A DNA stretch of 64,000 nt, taken from contig JAPLQI010000045.1 of assembly GCA_026399755.1 (NCBI GenBank), positions 1 to 64,000 on the forward strand, given 5' to 3'. The DNA is from Pseudomonadota bacterium (GTDB taxonomy: Bacteria; Pseudomonadota; Gammaproteobacteria; Burkholderiales; Chitinibacteraceae). Shown piece after piece: positions 22,489-32,350 of the stretch (the first letter of the stretch is position 1; each line of letters starts with the position of its first letter). The translations under genes and the position numbers were made by a program. The notes under the pieces are model-generated. The model was given only the letters and a program-made list of their open reading frames with translations. It searched no databases and was not told the origin of the DNA.

Positions 22489-22589
22489 GTAGAACAACAT
22501 ACAAATGGAATATAAAAACAACAAACAATTCTTTTTAAATATATAAAGCCCACCATTAGACTGAGCCTTATCCACTACAGGGCTCACAC

Positions 22590-23582
22590 ATGAAAATCAT
22601 CGCCAGCTTAATTCTTAGCCTTGCCACCAGCAGCGTTTTTGCAGCCTCGGTTGAGCTTTTAAATGTCTCTTACGATCCTACGCGCGAGCTATATCAGGAT
22701 TACAACAAGGCCTTTGCCAGCTACTGGAAGAAAAAAACCAGTGATGATGTGACCGTGCGCCAATCCCACGGTGGCTCGGGCAAGCAAGCCCGCTCGGTGC
22801 TCGATGGCTTGCAAGCCGATGTGGTGACGCTGGCCTTGGCTTACGATATTGACGAGCTAGCCTCCCCGGCTAAATTACTAGATGCTGGCTGGCAAAAAAA
22901 GCTCCCAGACAACGCCTCACCTTACACCTCGACCATTGTCTTTCTGGTTAAAAAAGGTAATCCCAAAACAATTAAAGACTGGGGTGACCTCATCAAAAGC
23001 GATGTAAAAGTCATCACGCCTAACCCTAAAACCAGTGGTGGCGCGCGTTGGAATTATTTGGCCGCTTGGGGCTGGGCTAAAAAAACCTACGGTTCGGACG
23101 ATAAGGCCCGCGACTATGTACAAAAACTCTTTAAAAACGTTCCCGTACTCGATACCGGCGCACGCGGATCAACCACCACCTTCACCCAACGCGGCATTGG
23201 CGATGTATTACTCGCTTGGGAAAACGAAGCTGAATTAGTAGTGAAAGAAATTGGTAAAGATAAATTTGAAATCATCGCCCCAAGCTACTCGATCAAAGCC
23301 GAGCCGCCTGTGGCCGTAGTCGATAAAGTAGTCGACAAAAAAGGCACGCGCAAAGTGGCCGAGGAATACCTGAAATATCTGTATTCCAAAGAAGGCCAGG
23401 AAATCATCGCGCAAAACTACTACCGCCCAATCGATCCTGCAACAGCAGCCAAGTACGCGAATCAATTCCCGAAAGTAACGCAGTTTGATATCGACGACGT
23501 ATTCGGCGGCTGGGCCAAAGCGCAAAAAACGCACTTTAGCGACGGCGGCACATTCGATCAGATTTATCAGCCGAGTAAGTAA
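22590..23582 (+). CDS. sbp: Sulfate ABC transporter periplasmic binding protein, canonical Sbp-like
   Basis: [68 protein letters not shown]. Confidence 0.93.
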   Translation: MKIIASLILSLATSSVFAASVELLNVSYDPTRELYQDYNKAFASYWKKKTSDDVTVRQSHGGSGKQARSVLDGLQADVVTLALAYDIDELASPAKLLDAGWQKKLPDNASPYTSTIVFLVKKGNPKTIKDWGDLIKSDVKVITPNPKTSGGARWNYLAAWGWAKKTYGSDDKARDYVQKLFKNVPVLDTGARGSTTTFTQRGIGDVLLAWENEAELVVKEIGKDKFEIIAPSYSIKAEPPVAVVDKVVDKKGTRKVAEEYLKYLYSKEGQEIIAQNYYRPIDPATAAKYANQFPKVTQFDIDDVFGGWAKAQKTHFSDGGTFDQIYQPSK

Positions 23583-23611
23583 CACAAGCACGCTAGGGTG
23601 GTGCATCTTTT

Positions 23612-23860
23612 GTAGAGCGGGTGAAACCCGCGAAATATGCAGGTTGCACCCCATGTGCTCTAAGCAAAGTCAAAAAGATCTTTTTAGTGCCTTCGGCACG
23701 TTGATTTAGGTGCGGCATCCCCGCGGGGACTCCCTTTCTTGAACGGCCAAGAAAGGAAGCAAAGAAGGCCGCCCCGACCAGCACGAAAGCCCCTCAGCTG
23801 CGGACAATCGAGTCGGCGGCGGGCGGGATCAGCTCAAGGGGACTTTTAAGCCCTACGCCA
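23612..23860. repeat. Intergenic repeat region: half family C palindrome plus CCTTTCTTG...CAAGAAAGG hairpin element
   Basis: GTAGAGCGGGTGAAACCCGCG at 23612; CCTTTCTTG-aacggc-CAAGAAAGG at 23733-23756 followed by AAGCAAAGAAGGCCG. Confidence 0.55.
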
Positions 23861-24018
23861 AGATCGTGGTCATTACATTTTTTCGTTGTTTATTGATGCA
23901 AAAACAAATTGCTTAGGGCCTATGGAGTTTCACCCTTTCTACGATGACTCAAAACTTGCAAGCGTCACTTTTTAACAAACACCTCAAAGGCATAAGCCCC
24001 ATCAGAAAAGAACCCACC

Positions 24019-24837
24019 ATGTCAGCCACTATCCATCATGCCAGCGGCACTTTACATGTGCCCGAAGATACCCTCTCCGATTGGCCCAGCGCCCAGTTTG
24101 CCTATACCCAAAAGCGCGGCATCGTGGTGAAGGCGCTGGGGCTGGAGCTCACCAGCGTGTTTCAGCCCATTTTTGCATCAGATGCGCAAACCATCGTCGG
24201 CGAAGAAGGCCTGCTGCGGGCCAGTATCCGCCGCAAAGCCATGTCGCCTGCCGATGTTTTTAAAAGCGCCTCCCGAGGCGAATGCTTGGTGGCTTTCGAT
24301 CGCCTATGCCGCAGCCTGCATTTAATGAACCACTTAGCTGGGCCGCAAAAAGGCAAAACATTATTTCTAAATGTTCACCCTGAGCTGCTGATTGCCGTTG
24401 AAAAACAGCACGGCGAAGCATTCGAGCGTATTTTGCAAGATCAGGGCTTGAAGCCTAGTGATGTAGTGCTAGAAATCCTTGAATCCGCCATTTCTGATGC
24501 ACAAGAAGCCGACCTGACCCATGCGGTAGAAAACTATCGCCAACGCGGTTACCGGATTGCGATTGATGATTACGGCCAGAAAAATGCCAATCTCTGCCGT
24601 CTGCTGTCCTTGTCTCCCGACATTGTAAAGCTGGATAAAGTATTAATTCACGCCACAGATAACAATAGTAAGGCGCAGCGATTACTCGGCCAGCTGGTTG
24701 AAATGCTGCATGATCTCAGTAGTCAGGTAGTGATCGAAGGTATAGAAAGCGCTGAGCAGCTGGCGATTGCTCAAGAAAGTGGCGCGGATTTCTTTCAAGG
24801 CTATTTCTTGGCAGAGCCTAGATATTTAAATACGTAA
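24019..24837 (+). CDS. Stand-alone EAL domain protein (copy 2)
   Basis: Clear paralog of the 21637-22488 product (shared GIVVKALGLELTS, RKA.S.ADVFKSA, FDRLCRSLHLMNHLAG, EAFERILQDQGL); motif is EGLLR rather than EALLR; start set by alignment with copy 1. Confidence 0.88.
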   Translation: MSATIHHASGTLHVPEDTLSDWPSAQFAYTQKRGIVVKALGLELTSVFQPIFASDAQTIVGEEGLLRASIRRKAMSPADVFKSASRGECLVAFDRLCRSLHLMNHLAGPQKGKTLFLNVHPELLIAVEKQHGEAFERILQDQGLKPSDVVLEILESAISDAQEADLTHAVENYRQRGYRIAIDDYGQKNANLCRLLSLSPDIVKLDKVLIHATDNNSKAQRLLGQLVEMLHDLSSQVVIEGIESAEQLAIAQESGADFFQGYFLAEPRYLNT

Positions 24838-24930
24838 TTTTAGTTATTTAAATAACACTCGATAGTCTTTGTGAAACTTAACAAAACCAGTAAAAATTGA
24901 CGCTATCTGACACACAGCTAGGAAATCGTC

Positions 24931-25932
24931 ATGCGTCTTAAGTCTCTGCTCGCCGCCATCGCCCTCAGCACCACCCTGCCCGCCTTTGCCGACAGCACAC
25001 TCCTCAATGTGTCTTATGACGTGATGCGCGATTTCTACAAAGACTACAACCCTGCCTTCGCCAAATACTGGAAAGCCAAATCAGGCGAAGACATCACCCT
25101 GCAAATGTCGCACGGCGGCTCCAGCAAGCAAGCGCGCTCGGTGATCGACGGCCTGCAAGCAGATGTGGTGACAATGAATCAGCACAACGATATCGACGCC
25201 ATCGCAGATAAAGCCAAGCTTTTACCCGCCGATTGGGCCAAACGCCTGCCGAATGACGCTGCGCCTTTTACCAGCTTGCAAGTGCTGATCGTTCGCAAGG
25301 GCAACCCGAAAGGGATTAAAGACTGGAATGATTTAACAAAACCCGGCGTTGGCGTAATCGTGCCCAACCCAAAAACCTCGGGCAATGGCCGCTACACCTA
25401 TCTGGCGGCATGGGGCTATGCCGCTAAATTGCCGGGTGGCAACGAAGCAAAAGCGCGTGAATTTGTCGCCAGCGTATTTAAAAACATCCCAATACTAGAT
25501 GCTGGTGGCCGCGCAGCTACGACCACCTTTATGCAGCGCCAGATTGGCGATGTGTTGGTAACCTTTGAAAACGAAGCCGAAATGATCGCCAAAGAATTTG
25601 GCCGTGGCAATTTTGAAGTGATTTACCCCAGCGTATCCATCGAAGCCGAGCCACCAGTCGCCATCGTCGATAAAGTGGTCGATAAAAAAGGCACCCGCAA
25701 ACAGGCCGAGGAATATCTGAAATACCTGTGGAGCCCTGCTGGCCAAGAAATTGCCGCGCAAAACTATCTACGCCCAAGAGACAAAGCCATCGCCGCCAAA
25801 TACGCCAAGCAATTCCCAGCGATTAAATTATTCGCCATCGAAGAATTCGGCGGCTGGCAAAAAGCCCAAAAAACTCACTTTGAAGACGGCGCAATTTACG
25901 ACCAGATCTCAGCAAGCATTGCTAAGCGCTAA
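24931..25932 (+). CDS. Sulfate/thiosulfate ABC transporter periplasmic binding protein with CysP-like signatures
   Basis: [87 protein letters not shown]. Confidence 0.9.
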   Translation: MRLKSLLAAIALSTTLPAFADSTLLNVSYDVMRDFYKDYNPAFAKYWKAKSGEDITLQMSHGGSSKQARSVIDGLQADVVTMNQHNDIDAIADKAKLLPADWAKRLPNDAAPFTSLQVLIVRKGNPKGIKDWNDLTKPGVGVIVPNPKTSGNGRYTYLAAWGYAAKLPGGNEAKAREFVASVFKNIPILDAGGRAATTTFMQRQIGDVLVTFENEAEMIAKEFGRGNFEVIYPSVSIEAEPPVAIVDKVVDKKGTRKQAEEYLKYLWSPAGQEIAAQNYLRPRDKAIAAKYAKQFPAIKLFAIEEFGGWQKAQKTHFEDGAIYDQISASIAKR

Positions 25933-26002
25933 GTAATAATTCAAAAAGATCTGTAGACACTTATCTACCAAGTACATGCCAGTGGAAGTTATTGCTCTCA
26001 CA

Positions 26003-26127
26003 AAAACCCAAACCTTTAACCACGGAGGAAAGGAGAACACGGAGGGCCACGGAGAAAAACATACGCAAGGTTTTCTCCGTGAAACTCCGTGTTCTCTGGG
26101 ACCGAAGTGGTTCGAGATTTAGGTTTT
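26003..26127. repeat. Family B CACGGAG-rich palindromic element
   Basis: AAACCCAAACCTTTAACCACGGAGGAAAGGAGAACACGGAGGGCCACGGAG ... CTCCGTGTTCTCTGGGACCGAAGTGGTTCGAGATTTAGGTTT. Confidence 0.85.
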
Positions 26128-26179
26128 ATGTTGGGAGACATTACTGCAGCTCTACTAACAACACCCCATCGGATTCACC

Positions 26180-27013
26180 ATGCGCTTCAAACAGCCAAGC
26201 GTTTTGCCCGGTTTTAATTTAAGCCTTGGCTACACGCTGTTTTATTTATCGATCATTGTTCTGCTGCCGCTCTCGGCGTTGCTCATCAAAACCAGTGCGC
26301 TCAGTTGGGCGCACTTTTGGCAGATTATTAGCGAGCCGCGTGTAGTGGCTTCTTATAAGCTGACATTTGGCGCGTCCCTACTGGCGGCGCTGATCAACCT
26401 CTTTACCGGCCTGCTGGTGGCATGGGTGCTGGTGCGTTATCAGTTTTATGGCAAGCGCTTTATTGATGCCATGGTCGATCTGCCTTTTGCCTTGCCTACC
26501 GCAGTGGCTGGGATTGCGCTGGCGACCATTTACGCGCCTAACGGCTGGATAGGCCAATATCTGGAGCCGCTGGGTTTTAAGATTGCCTTCACCCCCATCG
26601 GCATCGTGATTGCGCTGACCTTTGTGACCCTGCCGTTTGTAGTGCGCACCGTGCAGCCCGTTCTACAAGATTTGGAGCACGAGCTTGAAGAAGCTGCTTG
26701 CAGCTTGGGTGCTGGCCGTTGGCAGATCTTTTACAAAGTGATCTTCCCTACCATTTTGCCCGCACTCTTAACCGGCTTTGCACTGGCCTTTGCACGGGCG
26801 ATTGGCGAATATGGCTCGGTGATTTTTATCGCGGGCAATATGCCTTTTGTTTCAGAAATCACCCCGCTGATGATTATTTCCAAACTAGAGCAATACGATT
26901 ATCTGGGCGCAACCGCCATTGCCGTCGTCATGCTGGTGGTGTCCTTTGCCCTGCTACTGCTGATTAATGGCTTGCAGTGGTGGACAGCGAAGCGCTTAGG
27001 GAGAGTTAAATAA
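26180..27013 (+). CDS. cysT: Sulfate ABC transporter permease CysT
   Basis: LIKTSALSWAHFWQIISEPRVVASYKLTFG, LPTAVAGIALATIYAPNGWIG, EEAACSLGAGRWQIFYKVIFP. Confidence 0.95.
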   Translation: MRFKQPSVLPGFNLSLGYTLFYLSIIVLLPLSALLIKTSALSWAHFWQIISEPRVVASYKLTFGASLLAALINLFTGLLVAWVLVRYQFYGKRFIDAMVDLPFALPTAVAGIALATIYAPNGWIGQYLEPLGFKIAFTPIGIVIALTFVTLPFVVRTVQPVLQDLEHELEEAACSLGAGRWQIFYKVIFPTILPALLTGFALAFARAIGEYGSVIFIAGNMPFVSEITPLMIISKLEQYDYLGATAIAVVMLVVSFALLLLINGLQWWTAKRLGRVK

Positions 27014-27057
27014 TGACCTCAACACACCACACCCCTAGCGTAGAGGGGCATAGATAA
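27013..27057 (+). other. Candidate 14-codon junction mini-ORF between cysT and cysW
   Basis: TAATG overlap at both ends; encodes [15 protein letters not shown]-terminus resembling the CysW start (MAST). Confidence 0.35.
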
Positions 27058-27926
27058 TGGCTTCAACCATCCAACGCTCTATCGTCACCACCGAAAGCCC
27101 TGCTGTGCGCTATCTGCTCACCGGTCTTGCCCTGCCGTTTATCGGTGTTTTTCTGGTTATTCCGTTGGCTTCAGTGTTTATCGAAGCGTTTCGCCAAGGC
27201 TGGCAGCTTTATCTTGCCGCCCTTGTAGAGCCAGATGCGGTGCAGGCAATTAAGCTGACGCTGATTGTTGCGGCCATTTCATTGCCAGCCAATCTGATCT
27301 TTGGCGTGGCGGCGGCATGGGCAATCGCCAAGTTTGATTTCAAAGGCAAAAGCTTTTTAACCACCCTGATTGATCTGCCGTTTTCGGTCTCTCCCGTCGT
27401 CGCAGGCTTGATTTATGTGCTGATGTTTGGCGCGCAGGGCTGGTGGGGGCCGTGGCTGATAGAGCACAACTACACCATTATTTTTGCCGTGCCAGGCATT
27501 GTGCTGGCGACTATTTTTGTCACCTTTCCCTTTGTGGCCCGCGAGCTGATTCCGCTGATGGAAGCCCAAGGCTCGGACGAAGAGCAAGCCGCCATCGTGC
27601 TAGGCGCATCCAGCTGGCAGATGTTTTGGCGCATCACCCTACCCAAGATTAAATGGGCTTTGCTGTATGGCGTGATTTTGGCTAACGCCCGCGCCATGGG
27701 TGAGTTTGGCGCGGTATCGGTGGTTTCCGGCCATATTCGCGGCATGACCAATACCGTGCCGCTGCATGTAGAGATTCTTTACAACGAATACAACTTCGTC
27801 GGCGCATTCGCCTGCGCCTCTATCTTGGCGCTGTTAGCCCTCTTAACCCTCGCGGCAAAAAGCTATGTGGAATGGCGAGGTGAGCAACAAGCCGAAGCAG
27901 ATCGACGACATGCAGTTGAGGAATAG
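27057..27926 (+). CDS. cysW: Sulfate ABC transporter permease CysW
   Basis: [37 protein letters not shown]-like segment, [38 protein letters not shown]. Confidence 0.95.
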   Translation: MASTIQRSIVTTESPAVRYLLTGLALPFIGVFLVIPLASVFIEAFRQGWQLYLAALVEPDAVQAIKLTLIVAAISLPANLIFGVAAAWAIAKFDFKGKSFLTTLIDLPFSVSPVVAGLIYVLMFGAQGWWGPWLIEHNYTIIFAVPGIVLATIFVTFPFVARELIPLMEAQGSDEEQAAIVLGASSWQMFWRITLPKIKWALLYGVILANARAMGEFGAVSVVSGHIRGMTNTVPLHVEILYNEYNFVGAFACASILALLALLTLAAKSYVEWRGEQQAEADRRHAVEE

Positions 27927-27932
27927 GAATAT

Positions 27933-27997
27933 GTAGGGCGGGTGCAACCCGCCAAAACGCCAATGGCTAAAAAATCGGCGGGTATCACCCGCCCTAC
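27933..27997. repeat. REPIN-like palindrome (family C)
   Basis: GTAGGGCGGGTGCAACCCGCC ... GGCGGGTATCACCCGCCCTAC. Confidence 0.9.
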
Positions 27998-28033
27998 ATC
28001 ATCGTAAAGCCCCTTCAACGAAGGTAAGTAAAT

Positions 28034-29083
28034 ATGAGTATCGAAGTCAAAAACATCGCCAAGCGTTTCGGTGCTTTTACCGCGCTGGATAATCTGAATT
28101 TAGAAGTGAAATCGGGCGAGCTGTTGGCGCTGCTTGGGCCTTCGGGCTGCGGCAAAACCACCCTGCTGCGGGTGATTGCTGGCCTTGAAACGCCAGATCA
28201 AGGGCAGATTTTATTTCATGGCGAGGACGCCACCGACACCCATGTGAGAGAGCGGCAGGTCGGCTTTGTTTTCCAGCACTACGCGCTGTTCCGGCATATG
28301 ACGGTATTTGAAAACGTCGCCTTTGGCCTGCGGGTTCGCCCAAAGAAAACCCGCCCATCAGAGGCGGTGATCAAAGAAAAAGTCCATGCCCTACTCAATA
28401 TGGTGCAACTGGATTGGCTGGCTGATCGCTTCCCTGCGCAATTATCCGGCGGACAAAGGCAGCGAATTGCCCTAGCGCGAGCACTAGCAGTCGAGCCTAA
28501 AGTCTTGCTGCTGGACGAGCCTTTTGGCGCGCTCGATACCAAAGTGCGCAAAGAGCTGCGCCGCTGGTTGCGCCGCCTGCACGATGAAATGCATATCACC
28601 AGCGTATTTGTCACTCACGATCAGGAAGAAGCACTGGAAGTGGCCGATCGCGTGGTAGTGATGAATAAAGGCCAGATCGAGCAAATTGGCACGCCAGAGC
28701 AAGTTTACGACACGCCTGCCACGCCGTTTGTGTATCAGTTTTTGGGTGATGTAAATCTTTTCCACAGCCGCGTGCACGAAGGCTGGGCAGAAGTCGGCGG
28801 CGCTCGCTTTGCTGCGCCCGATGCAAATAGCTCGGCAGCCACCGTTTATGTGCGCCCGCACGAAATTGATCTATCCCGCGTGGCGAGTACAAAAGCCATC
28901 GAAGGTAAGATTATCCATGTGCGGCTTTTGGGTGCGACGGTTAGGCTAGAGGTAGAAGTGCCCAACGCCGACATCGTGGAAGTAGAGCTTACTCGCGAGC
29001 GTCAGCAAGAAGGCCAATGGAAGACTGCTGAAACCGTATTTCTTACGCCAAGAGAGGCTAGAGTCTATACAGAGGCAAGGTAA
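28034..29083 (+). CDS. cysA: Sulfate ABC transporter ATP-binding protein CysA
   Basis: [44 protein letters not shown]-terminal regulatory domain. Confidence 0.96.
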   Translation: MSIEVKNIAKRFGAFTALDNLNLEVKSGELLALLGPSGCGKTTLLRVIAGLETPDQGQILFHGEDATDTHVRERQVGFVFQHYALFRHMTVFENVAFGLRVRPKKTRPSEAVIKEKVHALLNMVQLDWLADRFPAQLSGGQRQRIALARALAVEPKVLLLDEPFGALDTKVRKELRRWLRRLHDEMHITSVFVTHDQEEALEVADRVVVMNKGQIEQIGTPEQVYDTPATPFVYQFLGDVNLFHSRVHEGWAEVGGARFAAPDANSSAATVYVRPHEIDLSRVASTKAIEGKIIHVRLLGATVRLEVEVPNADIVEVELTRERQQEGQWKTAETVFLTPREARVYTEAR

Positions 29084-29194
29084 TCCAAGAAAAAATAGCA
29101 AGATTAGCCCCTAATTAGCCTGACGAAATAATGACTACTTGCCCCTAGCTTCTGACAGAGCTAGGCTAGAGAGTCATCATTCTGTGCTCGAATT

Positions 29195-30190
29195 ATGCTA
29201 CTCGAACCCGTTTGGAATACAGAGCGCCAGTGGGTTGCTTTACGTGCCCACGCAGACGCCGCACAGCTTGCCTTACTTGCCCCAATGCTGGCTGACTCTG
29301 CACTGGCAAAGCTACCCTGTTTGTGGGAAAGCATTGATGGCATGCTGCCGCCCGATCTGCCTGAGCCGCATCCTTTTATGGTGCTGCTCAATAATAATGA
29401 GCTGCCGCTACCCTATCCCCAAACCGCACGCAGATTGCTCACTGCGCCCAGCGAAGACCTCGGCCTGATTTCCGGAGTAACAACGCTACCCAGCCAATTA
29501 CCCCCAAAAGTTTGGCTAACCGGTACTTGGCTACTCGCCCCACAAAAGCCCGATGGCCGCCCCAATCCTAGCAAGCCCGTACTGCTTGAATTACTCGGAC
29601 TAATCACCAGCGACGCCGATACACCGGCAATTGAAGCCGTCATTGCCAAAGCACCGCAGCTGGTTTTTAGCTTATTAAGACTTGTGAATTCGGTAGCCGT
29701 AGGCGGTGGTGCTCACGCCGAAAGCCTACGACAAGCCGTTGCTATTTTGGGCCGACGCCAATTACAACGCTGGTTACAACTTTTGCTCTATGCAGAGCAA
29801 TTTGGGGCCGATAGCGGTACTCCGCCACTGCTGTTATTAGCCGCCTTGCGCGCCAAACGATTGGAAAGCTGGGCGGGCAGCGATGCCCTGCCAGGCATTA
29901 AGCCCGATGCTGCGTTTATGGCGGGGATGCTTTCTTTGCTGGATCGACTATTTGGCCAGCCACTGGCAGAGATTCTTGACCCTCTGCCGCTCAGCCCAGA
30001 GCTAAACGCTGGACTCCTCCTTGGGGAAGGCCCAATCGGTAATGCCATCAGTGCACTCGCGGCGATAGAAGCTGGGGACGATGCCCTGCTCAGCAGTCTA
30101 ATCCCCGATACCCACTCCGCCCACTGGCTACAAACAGAGACCAACGCCTGCCACTGGGTCAGAAAATTATTAGCGTCTGGTGACGCATGA
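29195..30190 (+). CDS. HDOD-domain signalling protein
   Basis: IEAVIAKAPQLVFSLLRLVNSVAVGGGAHAESLRQAVAILGRRQLQRWLQLLLYA; stop overlaps the next gene (ATGA). Confidence 0.75.
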   Translation: MLLEPVWNTERQWVALRAHADAAQLALLAPMLADSALAKLPCLWESIDGMLPPDLPEPHPFMVLLNNNELPLPYPQTARRLLTAPSEDLGLISGVTTLPSQLPPKVWLTGTWLLAPQKPDGRPNPSKPVLLELLGLITSDADTPAIEAVIAKAPQLVFSLLRLVNSVAVGGGAHAESLRQAVAILGRRQLQRWLQLLLYAEQFGADSGTPPLLLLAALRAKRLESWAGSDALPGIKPDAAFMAGMLSLLDRLFGQPLAEILDPLPLSPELNAGLLLGEGPIGNAISALAAIEAGDDALLSSLIPDTHSAHWLQTETNACHWVRKLLASGDA

Positions 30191-32217
30191 ATAATGAGCT
30201 AGACAGCGACTCTGGTATTTGTGCGGCGCTTGAGGCCTCGCTCATTACCATGGATCTGGAAGGCTATATCACCGGCTGGAACCGTGGAGCCGAATTGCTG
30301 TTTGGCTATGCCGCAGACGAAGTGCTAGGCAAGCATATTTTACTTTTATATGCCGATGCAGAAGGCGAAGGTGAGGAAAACTTCTTTAATGAAGTGATTG
30401 CCAATGGCCATGCCGAAATGGATGTGATGCGGCGACGCAAAGACGGCAGCGATTTCTGGGCACATCTACACCTCACGCTAGTACGCAATAAAGTCGGCCT
30501 ACCCACAAGGCTGATTGCCTATGTACGAGACATCAGCAGCCAGCTCGCCAATGAAGAGCGCAGCCGCCTATACACTCGCATCATCGAATACGCCCGGGAA
30601 GCGATTGTTATCACCGATAGCAACAAGCTGATTGTGAGCGTGAATAATGCTTATCTAAAGATAACGGGCCGCAGCAGTGCAGAGGTACAGGGCACCGTTC
30701 CCAGCTTTTTAAAAAAGAAATACAGCACAAAAAGCATTGAAGCCACCCTAAAAGCAATGGGGCACTGGGAAGGCGAATTATGGGATACCCGTGCAGACGG
30801 TGAAGCATTTCCCGCTTGGCTCACCATTAGCGCAGTACAAACCAGCTATGGCACGGTCAGCCATTATTTTGTGGTTTTTTCTGATCTCACCGAGAAACGC
30901 TTGGCCGAAGAAAAAATCCATAAACTCGCCTATTACGACACGCTCACCAATTTACCCAACCGCGCCATGTTGTTTTCTCTGTTGGCGCAATCTTTAGCAG
31001 AGGCCAAGCGCAAGAAAAAACACGGCTCCTTACTCTGTTTTAATATCAATAGCTTTAAGCATATTAATGACTCTTTTGGTCATGCCGAAGCAGATACATT
31101 ACTTGCTGAGCTAGCAAAAAGAATTAGAGGTGCATTACGGGAAGAAGATGTTGTTTCCCGTTTTAGTGGTGATGAGTTTTATATTGCGCTATTTGAAATA
31201 GAGCAAAGAGAAGACGCAATCTTGGTCACAAGGCGTATTTTACAAGCCACGGCGGCGCCATTTTATTTAAAAAACCAAGAAATTGTTTTATTAAGCCATA
31301 TTGGCATCAGCATTTATCCAGACGATGGCTATCATGCCGAAACACTGATTAATAATGCTACGGTGGCGATGCAGCGCGCCAAGAAAAGCAATCAAAACTA
31401 TCTGTTTTATTCCAGCGAAATGAATCGTCGCTCACTAGATAGAATCAAGCTAGAAGCCGAGCTACATCACGCACTGGACCTCAATCAATTTGAATTATAT
31501 TTTCAACCGCAAATTGATTTACCCAGCAAAAAGATAATGGGCGCAGAAGCACTGATACGCTGGCGTCATCCGCAAAAAGGCATGATCCCGCCGATCAATT
31601 TTATTCCTTTTGCCGAAGAAACAGGGCTGATTGTAGCCATAGGCAGCTGGGTACTAAATGAAGCCATTAGCCAAATTGCCGAATGGAAAAAAATAGGCCT
31701 TAAATTAAATCGCCTTGCTATTAATTTATCTGCCTTGCAATTTAAACCTCAGCTTCCTGACGAGCTAAGCGCAATTTTAAGCTATCACAAAATACCCGCT
31801 GAATTGGTCGAGCTAGAGCTTACCGAAAGTCTGCTAATGGGGAATGGTCAATCTACATTGCTGAATCAATTACACACCACGGGCTTTAGCTTAGCACTAG
31901 ATGACTTTGGCACGGGCTATTCTAATTTGGCGTATTTGCAACATTACCCCATCGATTATTTAAAGATTGACCAATCCTTTGTCCAAGCCTTGCCAGATAA
32001 TTTGCACTCCGCCGCCATTGTTCGCTCCATCGTCGATATCGCGAGTAATTTAGGGCTAAAACTGATCGCCGAAGGCGTAGAAAACCAAGCCCAAGCCGAT
32101 TACCTCGCCAAACTAGGCTGCCACTTAATTCAAGGCTATTTCTGCTATAAACCCATGTGTGCAGCGGACTTTACCCAACTGCTGATTGAGCAGCAGGGTA
32201 AAGAAAACCCTGCTTAG
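30187..32217 (+). CDS. PAS-PAS-GGDEF-EAL protein, likely phosphodiesterase-biased
   Basis: Two PAS regions, GGDEF site reads RFSGDEF, EAL site intact (MGAEALIRW), DDFGTGYSNL, EGVEN. Confidence 0.95.
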   Translation: MNNELDSDSGICAALEASLITMDLEGYITGWNRGAELLFGYAADEVLGKHILLLYADAEGEGEENFFNEVIANGHAEMDVMRRRKDGSDFWAHLHLTLVRNKVGLPTRLIAYVRDISSQLANEERSRLYTRIIEYAREAIVITDSNKLIVSVNNAYLKITGRSSAEVQGTVPSFLKKKYSTKSIEATLKAMGHWEGELWDTRADGEAFPAWLTISAVQTSYGTVSHYFVVFSDLTEKRLAEEKIHKLAYYDTLTNLPNRAMLFSLLAQSLAEAKRKKKHGSLLCFNINSFKHINDSFGHAEADTLLAELAKRIRGALREEDVVSRFSGDEFYIALFEIEQREDAILVTRRILQATAAPFYLKNQEIVLLSHIGISIYPDDGYHAETLINNATVAMQRAKKSNQNYLFYSSEMNRRSLDRIKLEAELHHALDLNQFELYFQPQIDLPSKKIMGAEALIRWRHPQKGMIPPINFIPFAEETGLIVAIGSWVLNEAISQIAEWKKIGLKLNRLAINLSALQFKPQLPDELSAILSYHKIPAELVELELTESLLMGNGQSTLLNQLHTTGFSLALDDFGTGYSNLAYLQHYPIDYLKIDQSFVQALPDNLHSAAIVRSIVDIASNLGLKLIAEGVENQAQADYLAKLGCHLIQGYFCYKPMCAADFTQLLIEQQGKENPA

Positions 32218-32342
32218 AAAACCCAAACCTTAAACCACGGAGGAAAAGGAGAACACAGAGGGCCACGGAGAAAAACATACACAAGGTTTTCTCCGTGAAA
32301 CTCCGTGTTCTCTGTGAGCTCCGTGGTTCAAGATTTGGGTTT
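32218..32342. repeat. Family B CACGGAG-rich palindromic element (clean example)
   Basis: AAACCCAAACCTTAAACCACGGAGGAAAAGGAGAACACAGAGGGCCACGGAGAAAA ... TTTTCTCCGTGAAACTCCGTGTTCTCTGTGAGCTCCGTGGTTCAAGATTTGGGTTT. Confidence 0.92.
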
Positions 32343-32350
32343 AACGTTTA

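Noticed and set aside
23593-23784. Minus-strand 63-aa ORF in the Sbp1-EAL2 spacer
   Set aside because: Lies wholly within repeat sequence; likely a translated repeat rather than a gene
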